From Cherax quadricarinatus (lineage: Eukaryota; Arthropoda; Malacostraca; Decapoda; Parastacidae), in assembly GCF_038502225.1 (NCBI RefSeq), contig NW_027195515.1:77501-141500 (forward strand): a stretch of DNA of 64,000 bases. Reading direction: 5' to 3'. Each line of letters starts with the position of its first letter. Within the stretch, counting starts at the first letter, position 1. Made by a program: the position numbers and the translations under genes. Positions 11,498 through 22,683 of this stretch are shown here, in pieces. The notes below the pieces were generated by a model. It saw only the letters and a list, made by a program, of their open reading frames with translations, had not been told where the DNA came from and did not search any database.

Positions 11498-14400
11498 TAC
11501 TATGGTACTGTTTTACTACGTGTGGTACTATGGTACTGTTTTACTACGTGTGGTACTATGGTACTGTTTTACTACGTGTGGTACTATGGTACTGTTTTGC
11601 TGCGTGTGGCACTATGGTACTGTTTTGCTTTGTGTGGTACTATGGTACTGTTTTGCTTGGTGTGGTACTATGGTACTGTTTTGCTGCGTGTGGTACTATG
11701 GCACTGTTTTGCTGCGTGTGGTACTATGGTACTGTTTTGCTGGGTGTTGTACTATGGTACTGTTTTACTACGTGTGGTACTATGGTACTGTTTTACTACG
11801 TGTGGTACTATGGTACTGACAGTGTTACTGCTTGTGGTGCTATGGTATTGACTGTCTTACTGCATGTGGCACTATGGTACTGCTTGTGGTACTATGGTAC
11901 TGCTTGTGGTACTATGGTGCTGCTTGTGGTACTATGGTACTGCTTTTGGTACTATGGTACTGCTTGTGGTACTATGGTACTGCTTGTGGTACTATGGTAC
12001 TGCTTGTGGTACTATGGTACTGCTTGAGGTACTATGATACTGTCTTACTGCGTGTGGTACTATGGTACTGACAGTGTTACTGCTTGTGGTACTATGGTAC
12101 TGACAGTGTTACTGCTTGTGGTGCTATGGTACTGACTGTTACTGGTTGTGGTACTATGGTATTGACTGTGTTACTACATGTGGTACTATGGTACTGCTTG
12201 TGGTACTATGGTACTGACTGTGTTACTGAATGTGGTACTATGGTACTGAAAGTGTTACTGCTTGAGGTACTATGGTATTGACTGTGTTACTGCATGTGGT
12301 ACTATGGTACTGACAGTGTTACTGCTTGTGGTACTATGATATTGACTGTGTTACTGCATGTGGTACTATGGTACTGCTTGTGGTACTATGGTACTGCTTG
12401 TGGTACTATGGTACTGACTGTGTTACTGCATGTGGTACTATGGTACTGTTTTACTGCGTGTGGTACTATGGTATTGTTTTACTGCGTGTGGTACTATGGT
12501 ACTGACTGTGTTACTGCATGTGGTACTATGGTATTGTTTTATTTCGTGTGGTACTACGGTACTGACAGTGTTACTGTTTGTGGTACTATGATACTACCTG
12601 TGTTACTGCTTGTGGTACTATGGTACTGCTTGTGGTACTATGGTACTGACTGTGTTACTGCATGTGGTACTATGGTACTGACTGTGTTACTGCATGTGGT
12701 ACTATGGTACTGACTGTGTTACTACGTGTGGTACTATGGTACTGTTTTACTACGTGTGGTACTATGGTACTGTTTTGCTGGGTGTGGTACTATGGTACTG
12801 TTTTACTACGTGTGGTACTATGGTACTGTTTTACTACGTGTGGCACTATGGTACTGTTTTACTGCGTGTGGTACTATGGTACTGACAGTGTTACTGCTTG
12901 TGGTACTATGGTACTGACAGTGTCACTGCTTGTGGTGCTATGGTACTGACTGTTACTGCTTGTGGTACTATGGTATTGACTGTGTTACTGCATGTGGTAC
13001 TATGGTACTGCTTGTGGTACTGTGGTACTGACTGTGTTACTGCATGTGGTACTATGGTACTGACAGTGTTACTGCTTGTGGTGCTATGGTACTGACTGTT
13101 ACTGCTTGTGGTACTATGGTATTGACTGTGTTACTGCATGTGGTACTATGGTACTGCTTGAGGTACTATGGTATTGACTGTGTTACTGCATGTGGTACTA
13201 TGGTATTGACTGTGTTACTGCATGTGGTACTATGGTACTGCTTGTGGTACTATGGTACTGACTGTGTTACTGCATGTGGTACTATGGTACTGTTTTACTG
13301 CGTGTGGTACTATGGTACTGATAGTATTACTGCGTGTGGTACTATGGTATTGTTTTACTGCGTGTGGTACTATGGTACTGACTGTGTTACTGCATGTGGT
13401 ACTATGGTACTGTTTTACTTCGTGTGGTACTACGGTACTGACAGTGTTACTGTTTGTGGTACTATGATACTAACTGTGTTACTGCTTGTGGTACTATGGT
13501 ACTGCTTGTGGTACTATGGTACTGACTGTGTTACTGCATGTGGTACTATGGTACTGACTGTGTTACTGCATGTGGTACTATGGTACTGACAGTGTTACTG
13601 CTTGTGGTACTATGGTATTGACTGTGTTACTGCATGTGGTACTATGGTACTGCTTGTGGTACTGTGGTACTGACAGTGTTACTGCTTGTGGTACTATGGT
13701 ACTGACAGTGTTACTGCTTGTGGTGCTATGGTACTGACTGTTACTGCTTGTTTTACTATGGTATTGACTGTTACTGCATGTGGTACTATGGTACTGCTTG
13801 TGGTACTATGGTACTGACTGTGTTACTGCATGTGGTACCATGGTACTGACAGTTACTGCTTGTGGTACTATGGTATTGACTGTGTTACTGCATGTGGTAC
13901 TATGGTACTGACAGTGTTACTGCTTGTGGTACTATGGTATTGACTGTGTTACTGCATGTGGTACTATGGTACTGCTTGTGGTACTATGGTACTGACTGTG
14001 TTACTGCATGTGGTACTATGGTACTGTTTTGCTGCGTGTGGTACTATGGTACTGATAGAGTTACTGCGTGTGGTACTATGGTATTGTTTTACTGCATGTG
14101 GTACTATGGTACTGACTGTGTTACTGCATGTGGTACTATGGTACTGTTTTACTTCGTGTGGTACTACGGTACTGACAGTGTTACTGTTTGTGGTACTATG
14201 ATACTAACTGTGTTACTGCTTGTGGTACTATGGTACTGCTTGTGGTACTATGGTACTGACTGTGTTACTGCATGTGGTACTATGGTACTGACTGTGTTAC
14301 TGCATGTGGTACTATGGTACTGACTGTGTTACTGCATGTGGGACTATGGTACTGCTTGTGGTATTTGGTACTGTTTTACTACGTGTGGTACTATGGTACT

Positions 14401-14520
14401 GACTGTCTTACTGCTTGTGGTACTATGGTATTGACTGTGTTACTGCTTGTGGTTCTATGGTACTGCTTTTGGTACTATGGTACTGCTTGTGGTAATATGG
14501 TACTGACTGTGTTACTGCAT
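11498..14520. repeat. GGTACTATGGTAC satellite, block 2
   Basis: This block follows the same internal order of 28-, 20- and 32-bp monomers as block 1, so the whole 3.4-3.5-kb segment was duplicated rather than the monomers alone. Confidence 0.96.
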
Positions 14521-14688
14521 GACTGGAGACGTAGTGAGTGAGTGAATCATGTGTCATGGAGATGTGGTGAGTAAATCATGCGTCATGGAGATATGGTGAG
14601 TGAGTGAATCATGTGTCATGGAGATGTAGTGAGTGAGTGAATCATCATGTCATGGAGATGTAGTGAGTGAGTGAATCATCATGTCATG
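14521..14688. repeat. 30-33-bp minisatellite, block 3
   Basis: This is the third copy, one unit shorter than block 2. Confidence 0.93.
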
Positions 14689-14851
14689 GACATATAAGAG
14701 TGGGTAAACTAATGTGACTGGCATGACAAAAAAGACTATAGAATAAGAGTAATTCCTATATTTCTGTGAAAGGTCAGGTGACGAATTTTACAATTATTAG
14801 TTTATGAAATAATTGACATTATGATGAGCTACTGAATGTTACTGGTTGTAG
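14689..14851. repeat. 163-bp spacer, higher-order copy 3
   Basis: It is 3,354 bp from copy 2. It shares gacaaaaaagac with copy 4, so copies 3 and 4 are probably the closest pair. Confidence 0.95.
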
Positions 14852-15617
14852 TACTATGGTACTGTTTTACTACGTGTAGTACTATGGTACTGTTTTACTA
14901 CGTGTGGTACTATGGTACTATTTTACTACGTGTGGTAATATGGTACTGTTTTGCTGCGTGTGGCACTATGGTACTGTTTTGCTTGGTGTGGTACTATGGT
15001 ACTGTTTTGCTGCGTGTGGTACTATGGCACTGTTTTGCTGCGTTTGGTACTATGATACTGTTTTGCTACGTGTGATACTATGGTACTGTTTTGCTGCGTG
15101 TGGCACTATGGTACTGTTTTGCTTGGTGTGATACTATGGTACTGTTTTGCTTGGTGTGGTACTATGGTACTGTTTTGCTACATGTGGTACTAAGGCACTG
15201 TTTTGCTGCGTGTGGCACTATGGTACTGTTTTACTGTGTGTGGTACTATGGCACTGTTTTGCTGCGTGTGGTACTATGGTACTGTTTTGCTGCGTGTGGT
15301 ACTATGGTACTGTTTTGCTGCGTGTGGTTCTATGGCACTGTTTTGCTGCGTGTGGTACTATGGTACTGTTTTGCTGCGTGTGGTACTATGGTACTGTTTT
15401 ACTGCGTGTGGTACTATGGTACTATTTTACTGCGTGTGGTACTATGGTACTGTTTTACTTCGTGTGGTACTATGGTACTGTTTTGCTACATGTGGTACTA
15501 TGGCTCTGTTTTGCTGCGTGTGGTACTATGGTACTGTTTTAATGCGTATGGTACTATGGTACTGACAGTGTTACTGCGTGTGGTACTATGGTACTGTTTT
15601 GCTGCGTGTGGTACTAT
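14852..15617. repeat. GGTACTATGGTAC satellite, block 3 (left of LINE)
   Basis: The block is mostly 28-bp monomers, with TTTTGCTGCGTGTG and TTTTACTGCGTGTG variants. It is cut at gcgtgtggtactat (15604-15617) by the L2-like LINE, and the same 14 bases resume the array at 21425. Confidence 0.95.
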
Positions 15618-16009
15618 TCAAATTCAAATTCAATTCAAAGTTTATTCTCTATAAGGATTACAATGCTGAGTTTACAGAAATTTGGTTATTGTGTGGTTTA
15701 CATGCAGTAAAATTGTGATTACAGAGTGTACCACTAGAACGCTTAGCATGGCTAGGCATTTCGGGCAGACTTAGTTTTATTCTTAATTGTAAAATATTAC
15801 AAATTATGAGGTAAGTTGGTATTATGGCTAAGTGACTAAATACTAGTTTGTGAGTTTAGCAATGTGAATGCTTTTGTTTTGGCACAGTACATAGTTTCCG
15901 TATTGGAGTATCACAGGATTCATTATTTTAAGATTGAGATTAATATTTCTGTTTATGGTCAAATGAGTGAGTGAGTGTAAGTGTGAACCACCAGGTGGTA
16001 TTCGTGTAG

Positions 16010-18966
16010 TTAGTTGACGGGGTGTATCAGGGAGATAAGATGTTTTCTATTGATAGTTTTGAAGGTGATGAATGTGTCTGCAGTTCTAGAGTTCTCTGGT
16101 AGGGTATTCCAGATTTTAGGGCCTTTGACATACATTGAATTTTTGTAAAGGTTTAGTCGGACACGGGGAATGTCGTAGAGATGTTTGTGTCTGGTGTTAT
16201 GCCTGTGGGTTCTGTCACAACTATCAAGAAAGCGTTTTAGGTCAAGGTTGATATTAGAGTTTAAGGCCCTGTAGATGTAGATTGCACAGTAGTAAGTGTG
16301 GATGTACTGAACTGGGAGTAAGTTTAGGTCTATGAAGAGTGGGGGGGTGTGTTGCCAGGGATGGGATTTAGTGATTATTCTTACTGCAGCTTTTTGTTGG
16401 GTTATTATTGGCTTTAGGTGTGTTGCTGCAGTTGATCCCCAAGCACAAATAGCATAGGTGAGGTATGGATAAATAAGTGAGTGGTATAGTGTGAGAAGGG
16501 CATTTTGCGGCACGTAGTATCGTATCATGGAGAGGATCCCAAACGTTTTGGATACTTTTTTGGTTATGTGCTGGATATGGGTGCTGAAATTCAGGTTGTT
16601 GTCAAGGTATAAGCCTAGGAATTTTCCCCCATTATTTCTGGTAATTAGAGTGTTGTCAATCTTAATGTTAATTTGTGCATCTCCTGCTCTGCTACCAAAC
16701 ATAATATAGTAGGTTTTGTCAGTGTTAAGCGTAAGTTTATTGGCTGTCATCCAAGTCGATATTTTAATCAGCTCCTCATTCACAATGGTGTTGAGGGTGG
16801 CAAGATTAGGGTGAGAGATGACATAAGTCGTGTCATCAGCAAAGAGAATGGGTTTCAGGTGTTGGGATACGTTTGGAAGGTCATTGATGTATATGAGGAA
16901 GAGCAGGGGACCAAGGACACTTCCCTGCGGAACTCCAGTATCAAGTGGCCGTGTTGCTGATGCTGTGTCTTTAATGGTGACGTACTGATACCTATTAGTA
17001 ATGTAAAATTTGAAATAAGCAAGCGCATGGCCTCTTATACCGTAATGGTCAAGTTTGTGGAGTAGGATGTCGTGGTCTACTGTGTCAAAAGCTTTTCTTA
17101 GGTCAATAAAAATTCCTAGTGGATATTCCTTATTTTCCAATGCTGTGTAAAGCAGATCTAGCATTTTTATGATTGCATCATTAGTGCTTTTATTTTTCCT
17201 GAATCCAAATTGGCAGGGGTTGAGTATGTTTTGAGCCGTTATAAATGAATACAGTCTCCTGTGCACGAGTTTCTCAAAGATTTTGGATAGCAATGGTAAG
17301 TTAGATATTGGCCTATCGTTGTTTAAGTCTGTAGGGTCACCACCTTTATGTATTGGTGTAACCCTTGCCATCTTACGTAGTTTCGGGAAGGTGCTCGTCT
17401 CTAGTGACTTGTTAAAAAGTAATGAAATAGCATGCGAAAGGACATGGGCCTCTTGCTTGTACAGTAATGGTGGGACATGAGACAGATTCCCCGAGTTATT
17501 TTTAAGTGACTTTATAATCTCAGTGACTTCCGTGGGCTCAGTTGGTGCAAGATAGAAGGAATTAGGGTAATTCCCATCTAGGTAGTCCCCGGCATGGGCA
17601 TTGGTATGTGGGATTTTACTGGCGAGATTAGATCCTATGGTTGAGAAGAAGTCGTTTATCTTGTTAGCTGTGTCAGTGGGATGTAGTGGTGTTTCATTAG
17701 GTTTAGTTAGGACAATATTCTTGGTTTTTCTCAGTTTGTGGGTCCCTAGAATCTGAGAGAGTGTTTTCAGGTCTTTTTTATATCTCCTCTAGTGTCTGTG
17801 AATCTACTGGAGTAGTATAGTTGTTTGGCTTTCTTTATTACTTTGGTGAGAGCTGATGAATAGTGTTTAAGAATATCTTTGTGTATTAAGCCCTGTCTAT
17901 ATTGCTTTTCATATTGGTGTTTCTTGTCAATGGATTTCAGAATGGTGCTGGTTAGCCATGGGCAACCAAGCCGTTTGTTTGTGATCTGTTTTGTTTTTAT
18001 AGGACAATGTTTGTTGTATAGTCTAAGTAATTTGTTAAGAAAAATGTCTGTCCAGTCATCAATACCATTGGCCTTGGAGAATTCTGTAGGCCAATCAACA
18101 GTCTCTAGGTCAGCTGTGAACTTCCTTACTGAGGCCTCGTCATGGAGTCTAAATGAGACTTTGTTGTATTCAAGTGGTGGTTTACTAATGTTTGTCAGGA
18201 GGAAGGTAGGGTAGTGGTCTGTAGTGCTATCTGTGATTATCCCTGATTTAAGGGGGGCTAGTATATTGGTCCATATGTGGTCTATTATGGTTGCACTTGT
18301 CTCAGTGAGCCTGGTTGGTTTAGTTATTGTTGGTATGAGAAGTGTGTTGTTCATATTGTTGATGAAATCAGTTACAGGCTGATCATCTAGTAAGCCAAGG
18401 TTGATGTTGAAGTCTCCACCTAAGAGAAGGTGGTGCTTATTCATTTGTCTGTTTGTTATTAGTGACTTTAATTTCTCACTGAAATTTGGGATGTTTGTGT
18501 GAGGTATCCGGTAAATGGCACCGATTGTTACAGGCGTCTTAAGGTTTTTTACAGTAAAATTAGCAAAAATGTATTCCCCATATTCATCACTAAAGCAAGT
18601 GGTGCTAATACAAGATAATTGGTTAGAGTAATAGATTGCAATACCACCCCCAACTTGGTTTGGTCTGCAGTTGTGAATTGCTGCGTATCCTGGTAGAGGG
18701 TAGATATCTATTGTGTCCTGCTTAAGCCAGGTCTCAGTAAGAATAATGCAGGAGAAGGGTGTCTTTAGTGATTCAAGGAGTGCTAGGAGGTCATCATAGT
18801 GTTTGCTTAAGGACCTGATGTTGTAGTTAAGTACTGATAGACTTTTAGCATTGTTTAGGATAGTGGTGGCTTGTGATGCTGTGTAATAAAGGCAGTTACT
18901 TTCCAATAGGTTTTGGTTGTGTGTCAGATTATGGAGGTTTAGATCAGGGTCAACGTGATCAATCAT
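16010..18966 (-). pseudogene. LINE ORF2: AP endonuclease + reverse transcriptase, one frameshift
   Basis: ORF2 would nick target DNA and prime reverse transcription. The first segment starts at 18966 and contains an apurinic-like endonuclease: Asn49 in LNYNIRSL, Glu78 in LTETW, Tyr152-Arg153, Asp185/Asn187 in GGDFNIN, Asp229 in IIDHIWTN and Asp250-His251. The second segment is the reverse transcriptase with RPISNLPLLSKIFEK, FIDLRKAFDTVDH, TGVPQGSVLGPLL and the catalytic FADD at codons 16862-16873. The C-terminal tail ends at 16010. A single one-base indel near 17767 in the linker separates the frames; the reverse transcriptase frame is open from 17788. No other disabling change was seen, so the copy is young. 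Confidence 0.88.
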
Positions 18967-20166
18967 CTTCTAGGTTTAAATTATGGTTATTTATATCCTG
19001 AGTTGTGTGTTGAGTTCTAGTACTGATATCTGTAGTGGTAGGAAGTTTGGACAAGTATATAGCTAGAGTATTTTGGTCATGTAGGGTATAGTCACTACTA
19101 CACATAATGAAGTTGATGTTGTCTATGTGTTGTGCTGGAATGAACTAAAGTACAACTAGGTATAAACTAGTAATATAAAAATACAAATTAAAAATTGAAC
19201 AAGACTCTCACTTGTAATTGCACTAAGGTCTAATAATGACTTTTGTGGAGTCTATGTTTTGAGCTAGAATGAGCTATAGTACAATAGGTTTAATCTAATA
19301 ATATAAAAATACAAATTAAAAATAGCACTAGTCTCTCACTAGTAATTGCACTATGGTCTAATATAGTGAATTTGGTATTGACTATGTACTGAGCTAGAAA
19401 GAGCTATAGTACAACTAGGTTTAGTCTAATAATATAAAAATACAAATTACAAATAGCACCAGTCTCTCACTAGTAATTGCACTATGGTCTAGTATAGTGA
19501 ATTTGGTATTGACTATGTATTGAGCTAGAATGAGCTAGAGTAAAACTGTGATTAATCTAATAATATAATAAAGGCACAAGACTCTCAATTGTAATTGCAC
19601 TAAGGTCTTATATAAGTTGTTTACAAGAATTAGAGTATAATTAGATTTAAATTGACAGGATAAAATACACAAATTAAGGTAGCAAAAGAATAATAAAAAA
19701 AATGATAAAAATAAAAATGGCAATGACTTGGTTATAATATGCTAGTAAGATGGTAGACAGGATAATATAAAAGTTGTAGTTGAAAATACTAGTTTAGAAA
19801 AGTATGGAATAAAAATGGTCAATAAAAGAAGTTTACAATAAGTTTGATCAATATAGTTTAAAGTAAAATTGGGCAATAATAGGGATTTAGAATAAAATTG
19901 GACAATTGAGTATTTTTTAAAGTGAGGTAGAATTATTGAGGACAAGTTATGGTTAGTTTATAATAAAATAAGATGGAACAGTGATGTGGTAAGTTGTAAA
20001 AAAGGAGATAGATTTTGTAGATATTAAACACAATTAAGACTATGAGGTAGAATGGTCGTTGAATACAACAATGACAATCAAAAGTAGTTGGAGTATTAGA
20101 ATTTTAGGGGGGCACAAATTTATGACAATATAACACTAACGGTGGACTATGGGTATTATCTGCACT
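18967..20166 (-). other. LINE inter-ORF region with 130-bp tandem repeats
   Basis: The 1.2-kb A/T-rich stretch lies between ORF1 and ORF2. From about 19110 to 19620 there are four copies of a unit of roughly 130 bp containing gagctagaatgagctatagtacaa and ctctcactagtaattgcacta, with starts near 19132, 19261, 19391 and 19522. Short open frames here are chance. Such a long spacer with tandem repeats is unusual for a LINE and could be a regulatory or internal-initiation region. Confidence 0.75.
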
Positions 20167-21141
20167 TTACTCTGATTCTGTTAGTCCAGCCTCACTTAGG
20201 AATGTTTTAAGGTCATGTTCTGTGGAGATGAAGTATCTCTTCCCAGTGGGCTGTTTCCTAACTGCTATTTTTCCATCCCTCACAAAGCACTGGTGGATTT
20301 TTTGGGCATAGCACAATTTTCTTAGCCGATAAAGGTTTTGTCTCGTTTTGGTAAGGCACTCATTGACGTAAACATCAGTTTTCATAGAAATAGATGTTTT
20401 TAGTAGGTTGTTTCTTTGTAGGCTAGTTTGGAATTTTAACAGCACTGTTTTTTTACCTGCTTGGTAGCCCATCAGTTTGCAATCCTTTAGGTCGTCACTA
20501 GGTATGTTAAGGCGAAGGTGGTCCTTGATAAGCTGTAGGGTGGTCTCCATGCTGGTCTCTTGGGTGACTGTGGCTGGGAGATGTTTGCTGTTAACTACAA
20601 CAGCGTCAGATAGCTGCTGTTGGTCATTATGGTCTTGGAAGTTGGTTATGACATTGGCAAGTTGTTGGTCCACTCTTGATCTTTCCTCTGTAATGTTGGT
20701 AGTAAGTAGGGTGACTTGGTCTTTTAGAGTGTTGATGGTGTCTAGGGACCGGGTGTGGGTGTTGCTTTGTTGTTCCAGAGTGTCTAGTTTATGTTCTAGA
20801 GCAGTGATCTTGTTGAGGTAATCTGCATTGCTAGCCTTTAGTTCCTGCATTTCTTGAGTTAGTTTGGTGATCGTTTGGTTCTGAATCATAAGGAGTTTAG
20901 CTATTTCTGGGTCGGTGATCTTCTTGACATCATATACTGGGAAGGAGTTATCTTGGACTGTAGCGGCGGCCATCTTTGTTGTTGTCTGTCGTGTGTTGTG
21001 GTGGTGCCGGTGGGTGATGAGGGTTGTGTCCTGGCTGGCAGTACCACAAGTTTTCCTCGTGTTATTACTGCTCTCACCTTTGATGTTAGGAGTCCTTAGC
21101 TGGTTACTGGATCTTCTTTTATTGTTCTGACCCTTGTCCAT
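20167..21141 (-). CDS. LINE ORF1 protein (coiled coil, nucleic-acid binding)
   Basis: The intact 324-residue frame is the first ORF of the L2-like LINE. Residues 1-60 are basic and rich in Asn, Arg, His and Thr, a likely nucleic-acid-binding tail. Roughly residues 75-165 show heptad spacing (IAKLLMIQNQTITKLTQEM and LNKITALEHKLDTLEQQ), a probable trimerising coiled coil. The C-terminal third, with KLMGYQAGKKTVLLKFQ and VNECLTKTRQNLYRLRK, resembles the RNA-binding C-terminal domain of other LINE ORF1 proteins in layout. It would coat LINE RNA in a ribonucleoprotein. No break is seen. The first ATG is used; a second candidate (MAAATVQ) lies at residue 57. Confidence 0.8.
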   Translation of the reverse strand: MDKGQNNKRRSSNQLRTPNIKGESSNNTRKTCGTASQDTTLITHRHHHNTRQTTTKMAAATVQDNSFPVYDVKKITDPEIAKLLMIQNQTITKLTQEMQELKASNADYLNKITALEHKLDTLEQQSNTHTRSLDTINTLKDQVTLLTTNITEERSRVDQQLANVITNFQDHNDQQQLSDAVVVNSKHLPATVTQETSMETTLQLIKDHLRLNIPSDDLKDCKLMGYQAGKKTVLLKFQTSLQRNNLLKTSISMKTDVYVNECLTKTRQNLYRLRKLCYAQKIHQCFVRDGKIAVRKQPTGKRYFISTEHDLKTFLSEAGLTESE

Positions 21142-21424
21142 TGGCTGTGGCTTCGGGTGAATAGTAGGCGAGGGGTGATGGGTGAATGTTGTGGAGTATC
21201 ACTTCAGTGGCAGCGGGTTAGGAGTTGCTAGTACGAGTCCTATTAGTTGGTAAATTTGTGAACTTTTGGGTGATTTCTGCAGTTGCTTTATATCATTCTG
21301 GGTATCCACACATGTTAGTGTTATGTGGATCTTGATTAGGTCATCACTGGGCTGCTGGGAACCTCAGGTAGAAGTAAAAATATAGGACAAGGTTCCTGTT
21401 GCCGCTGACGCTGCCGCTGCCGCG

Positions 21425-22354
21425 GCGTGTGGTACTATGGTACTGTTTTACTACGTGTGGCACTATGGTATTGTTTTACTGCTTGTCGTACTATGGTACT
21501 GACAGTGTTACTGCTTGTGGTACTATGGTACTGACAGTGTTACTGCTTGTGGTGCTATGGTACTGACTGTTACTGCTTGTGGTACTATGGTATTGACTGT
21601 GTTACTGCATGTGGTACTATGGCACTGATTGTGGTACTATGGTACTGACTGTGTTACTGCATGTGGTACTATGGTACTGACAGTGTTACTGCTAGTGGTA
21701 CTATGGTATTGACTGTGTTACTGCATGTGGTACTATGGTACTGACAGTGTTACTGCTTGTGGTACTATGGTAATGACTGTGTTACTGCATGTGGTACTAT
21801 GGTACTGCTTGTGGTACAATGGTACTGACTGTGTTACTGCATGTGGTACTATGGTACTGTTTTACTGCGTGTGGTATTATGGTACTGATAGTGTTACTGC
21901 GTGTGGTACTATGGTATTGTTTTACTGCGTGTGGTACTGTGGTACTGACTGTGTTACTGCATGTGGTACTATGGTACTGTTTTACTTCGTGTGGTACTAC
22001 GGTACTGACAGTGTTACTGTTTGTGGTACTATGATACTAACTGTGTTACTGCTTGTGGTACTATGGTACTGCTTGTGGTACTATCGTACTGACTGTGTTA
22101 CTGCATGTGGTACTATGGTACTGACTGTGTTACTGCATGTGGTACTATGGTACTGCGTGTGTTACTGCATGTGGAACTATGGTACTGCTTGTGGTACTAT
22201 GGTACTGTTTTACTACGTGTGGTACTATGGTACTGACTGTGTTACTGCTTGTGGTACTATGGTATTGACTGTGTTACTGCTTGTGGTACTATGGTACTGC
22301 TTTTGGTACTATGGTACTGCTTGTGGTACTATGGTACTGACTGTGTTACTGCAT
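21425..22354. repeat. GGTACTATGGTAC satellite, block 3 (right of LINE)
   Basis: This is the continuation of the interrupted block, mainly 32-bp and 20-bp monomers. Removing the LINE leaves only about 2.0 kb between spacers 3 and 4, so this higher-order copy is shorter than its neighbours. Confidence 0.95.
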
Positions 22355-22522
22355 GACTGGAGACGTAGTGAGTGAGTGAATCATGTGTCATGGAGATGTG
22401 GTGAGTAAATCATGCGTCATGGAGATGTGGTGAGTGAGTGAATCATGTGTCATGGAGATGTAGTGAGTGAGTGAATCATCATGTCATGGAGATGTAGTGA
22501 GTGAGTGAATCATCATGTCATG
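22355..22522. repeat. 30-33-bp minisatellite, block 4
   Basis: This is the fourth copy of the GTGAGTGAGTGAATCATG block. Confidence 0.93.
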
Positions 22523-22683
22523 GACATATAAGAGTGGGTAAACTAATGTGACTGGCATGACAAAAAAGACTATAGAATAAGAGTAATTCCTATATTTCTG
22601 AAAGGTCAGGTGACGAATTTTACAATTATTAGTTTATGAAATAATTGACATTATGATGAGCTACTGAATGTTACTGGTTGTAG
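22523..22683. repeat. 163-bp spacer, higher-order copy 4 (161 bp)
   Basis: It has the same sequence with a 2-bp deletion (ttctgaaagg in place of ttctgtgaaagg). Confidence 0.95.

Larger units (their letters stand above)
15618..21424 (-). mobile_element. Near-full-length L2-like LINE inserted in satellite
   Basis: This 5.8-kb non-LTR retrotransposon is on the minus strand. It has a GC-rich 5' end (CCGCGGCAGCGGCAGCG reading inward from 21424), ORF1 (21141-20167), an inter-ORF region, ORF2 with endonuclease and reverse transcriptase (18966-16010), an AATAAA signal (complement of 15641-15646), and a 3' tail of TTGAATTTGAATTTGAA type. The satellite is interrupted cleanly, with gcgtgtggtactat on both sides. 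That fits a 14-bp target duplication, but the satellite is periodic, so part of the match could be chance. It is assigned to an L2/Daphne-like clade of the Jockey superfamily by motif style only. Confidence 0.88.

Noticed and set aside
15604..21438. Firm 14-bp target duplication around the L2-like LINE
   Set aside because: The flanking match gcgtgtggtactat is part of the periodic satellite, so duplication and chance register cannot be separated. It is kept only as compatible evidence.
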